This document shows, in pieces, positions 62,227 through 64,000 of a DNA stretch of 64,000 nt. A program made the position numbers and the translations under genes. Origin of the DNA: Cytophagales bacterium (GTDB lineage Bacteria; Bacteroidota; Bacteroidia; Cytophagales; 172606-1); assembly GCA_030446715.1 (NCBI GenBank), contig JAUJMU010000011.1, positions 125,503 to 189,502 on the forward strand, in the 5' to 3' direction. The first letter of the stretch is position 1. Each line of letters starts with the position of its first letter. A model generated the notes under the pieces. It saw only the letters and a program-made list of their open reading frames with translations, ran no database searches and was not told the origin of the DNA.

Positions 62227-64000
62227 TCAGGTTTCTACAGAGAGGAGATTTCTCCCACCGGGGGAGTTTGGAGGACCCCTTTCTGCGAAAGGTGTATTGC
62301 CGGCAGGGTAATGTGAAAACTGGCCCCCCTGGTTGGGTGCGCTTTCTGCCCAGATGTTACCGCCGTGCATCTGTACAATCTTTTTGCTGATGGCCAGCCC
62401 CAGTCCGCTGCCCAGCGGCTTATCGCGCCGCTGCTGCTGGGCCTGATAAAATTTATCAAAAATCAGCGTCTGCTCCTCCGCTGCAATGCCCATGCCGTTG
62501 TCAGCTACGGTCAGCTGCACCACCTCGCCGTGGCAGACAGCCTGTACGGTAATATGCCCGTTGGCCGCGTCGCAGAACTTGATGGCGTTGGACAGCAGGT
62601 TGATCAGTACCTGAATCATCCGGTCGTGGTCAAGGGCAATTTCCGGGATTCCGGGAAAAATCCGCACCTCAAGGGCAATGTTTCTTTCCTTGATCAATTG
62701 TTTTACCGCCGCTACGGCCTCGCTCAGCAGTAAATCTACTGCCTGTCGCCGGGTCTTGAGCTGGTATCGCCCCGACTCGTATTTTTCCAGGTCAAGCACC
62801 TGCGTGATCAGCCGCGTCATGCGTTCGGTTTCCTTGATGATGGTATCCAGAAAATGCTGCCGCTCGGTCTCGCTCAGGCCGGGGTTGTCGTACAGAATCT
62901 CCGACATTGCCCTGATGGAAGTAATCGGCGTGCGGATTTCGTGCGTGACGGTATAGAGAAACTCGTCTTTCTGCGCGTCGGCTTCGCGGAGTTTGTGGTT
63001 GGCGCGTTGCAACTCACCGGTGGCCCGCTGCAGTTCCGCCGATTTCCGGCGCATTTCCTTGTTGAGCCGAATCCACTGCTGCGACTCCTTGAGGATATCC
63101 ACCACTTCCTCGATGCGTATTTCTTCTTCTTTACTGACCGAAGCCACCATAATCCGGGCGGAAGCTGCGCCGATCACCCCGGCAAGCAGCTTTTCGGCGT
63201 AGCTCACCAGCCGGGCATCGGCGCGTCCCTGGGTCCTGACTTCCACCGAAGCGTTGTTGAGGTAGAAGCTCTGCAGTGCCTGAGCCGTCCGTTTTTCGCC
63301 GAGAAACTGCACCAGCAGGGACCGGATATCGGGCATGTAAGCGGTACCGCGCCCGGTAATCGTATTTTCACCGGCTTTGGAGTACCGGAAAACGTCCACA
63401 AAAATTTCCGCCTGCCCCCGCTCCAGGTTGCTCTGCCCGCCGAACAGCGAAAAACCTACGTACAGCGACACGTTGAAAAACATACTCCAGAACAGGGCGT
63501 GCGGAATGTAATCAGAGGTTTCGAGCCCGAACAGTGCCACCGGCCGCAGCCACGGCAAGCCAAACAACCCTTCCTCCGTGAGCCTGGCCGGGAGCAGGCC
63601 CGCCCCTGCCGCCGACGGGATCACCAGCGTATACAGCCAGATGACGAAACCGGCAAGAATGCCCGCCACGGCACCGTTGCGCGAGCCGCGTTTCCAGAAT
63701 ATACCGCCCAGTACCGCCGGGGCAAACTGCGCCACTGCCGCAAAAGCAACCAGGCCGGTAGAGAGCAGCGAATAGTGTCTGGCCACACCCCTGAAATACG
63801 CGTAGGCCAGCAGCAGAATCACCACCATGCTTACCCGGCAGCTGTAAATCAGTACGCCTACGAAATTATCGGCAAAGCGCCTTTTCAGCCAGGCGCTTTT
63901 GACCACCAGCGGCATCACCAGATTGGTGCTGGTTATGGTGCTCAGGGCGATAACGGTTACAATGATCATTCCCGTTGCGGCCGAAAATCCGCCGGTGTAC
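62227..64000 (-). CDS. SSS-transporter-like sensor histidine kinase (CrbS/CbrA-like), partial, C-terminus frameshifted
   Basis: The frame is open to the window edge, so the N-terminal sodium:solute symporter helices are only partly seen. The visible part shows the last SSS helices (YTGGFSAATGMIIVTV, then FAPAVLGGIFWKRGSRNGA), a STAC-like linker with SFYLNNASVEVR, a coiled coil, and HisKA/HATPase domains with phospho-His in YTVTHEIRTPIT and HATPase motifs NAIKFCD and GSGLGLAISKK. The end is shifted: adding one C to the C6 run at 62324-62329 restores GGASFHITLPAIHL and moves the stop to 62235. This design (CrbS, CbrA) senses acetate or other substrates. Confidence 0.93.
   Translation of the reverse strand, partial: YTGGFSAATGMIIVTVIALSTITSTNLVMPLVVKSAWLKRRFADNFVGVLIYSCRVSMVVILLLAYAYFRGVARHYSLLSTGLVAFAAVAQFAPAVLGGIFWKRGSRNGAVAGILAGFVIWLYTLVIPSAAGAGLLPARLTEEGLFGLPWLRPVALFGLETSDYIPHALFWSMFFNVSLYVGFSLFGGQSNLERGQAEIFVDVFRYSKAGENTITGRGTAYMPDIRSLLVQFLGEKRTAQALQSFYLNNASVEVRTQGRADARLVSYAEKLLAGVIGAASARIMVASVSKEEEIRIEEVVDILKESQQWIRLNKEMRRKSAELQRATGELQRANHKLREADAQKDEFLYTVTHEIRTPITSIRAMSEILYDNPGLSETERQHFLDTIIKETERMTRLITQVLDLEKYESGRYQLKTRRQAVDLLLSEAVAAVKQLIKERNIALEVRIFPGIPEIALDHDRMIQVLINLLSNAIKFCDAANGHITVQAVCHGEVVQLTVADNGMGIAAEEQTLIFDKFYQAQQQRRDKPLGSGLGLAISKKIVQMHGGNIWAESAPNQGGQFSHYPAGNTPFAERGPPNSPGGRNLLSVET

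Overview
The window looks like a chromosomal segment of a Bacteroidota bacterium of the Cytophagales type with moderately high GC. Markers are the rpmH-rnpA-S41 peptidase block, the DUF177-rpmF-plsX-fabH-accB-accC block, TonB receptors with carboxypeptidase-like N-terminal domains, LytS/LytTR regulators, DUF1080, DUF2911 and WG-repeat proteins, and promoters of the TAnnTTTG type. No phage, CRISPR array, tRNA or rRNA was seen. Genus is not resolved.

Layout. 1-10 kb: the start of rlmI, a secreted nuclease, a methyltransferase, an M48 metalloprotease followed by two envelope proteins, purL (interrupted by four one-base frameshifts) and small lipoproteins. 10-18 kb, all on the minus strand: an ECF-like sigma factor, carotenoid genes crtI and crtB, then a metal-handling group (a small HYC_CC_PP-type Cys protein, a TonB receptor, an HMA protein), a glycosyltransferase and a lipoprotein. 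18-24 kb: a LytTR response regulator and a LytS-type kinase separated by a heme-oxygenase-fold protein and a STAS-like protein, then membrane and outer-membrane proteins. 24-30 kb: the fatty-acid and L32 operon. 30-40 kb: a TSUP transporter, the S41 protease-rnpA-rpmH block, a DUF1080 protein, a porin gene broken by a 97-bp MITE-like element, a DUF2911 protein, trpS, lpxK and a HupE/UreJ protein. 40-50 kb: a WG-repeat protein, an SMP-30-like protein, an SDR, an amine-oxidase-like flavoprotein, a DinB-like protein, a GNAT and an esterase. 50-56 kb: an Asn-rich secreted protein, a large outer-membrane receptor, a CAP protein, a DUF427 protein and an aldo/keto reductase. 56-64 kb: an oxidoreductase, TSUP and a split YeeE/YedE sulfur transporter, acetyl-CoA synthetase, a CheY-like regulator and an SSS-STAC histidine kinase that resembles the CrbS/CbrA acetate-sensing design.

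Three genome-scale signals stand out. First, many intergenic gaps contain degenerate tandem tracts in strict 7-nt (sometimes 8-nt) phase that start or stop exactly at coding boundaries; they resemble the STRR heptanucleotide repeats of cyanobacteria and are the best candidate for something poorly described. Second, five frameshifts (four in purL, one in the terminal kinase) are all explained by loss of one base in a homopolymer, which points to consensus errors more than to gene decay. Third, hairpins of unusual perfection are frequent, including a 30-bp stem with a one-base loop at 42880-42940 and REP-like GTAG palindromes.
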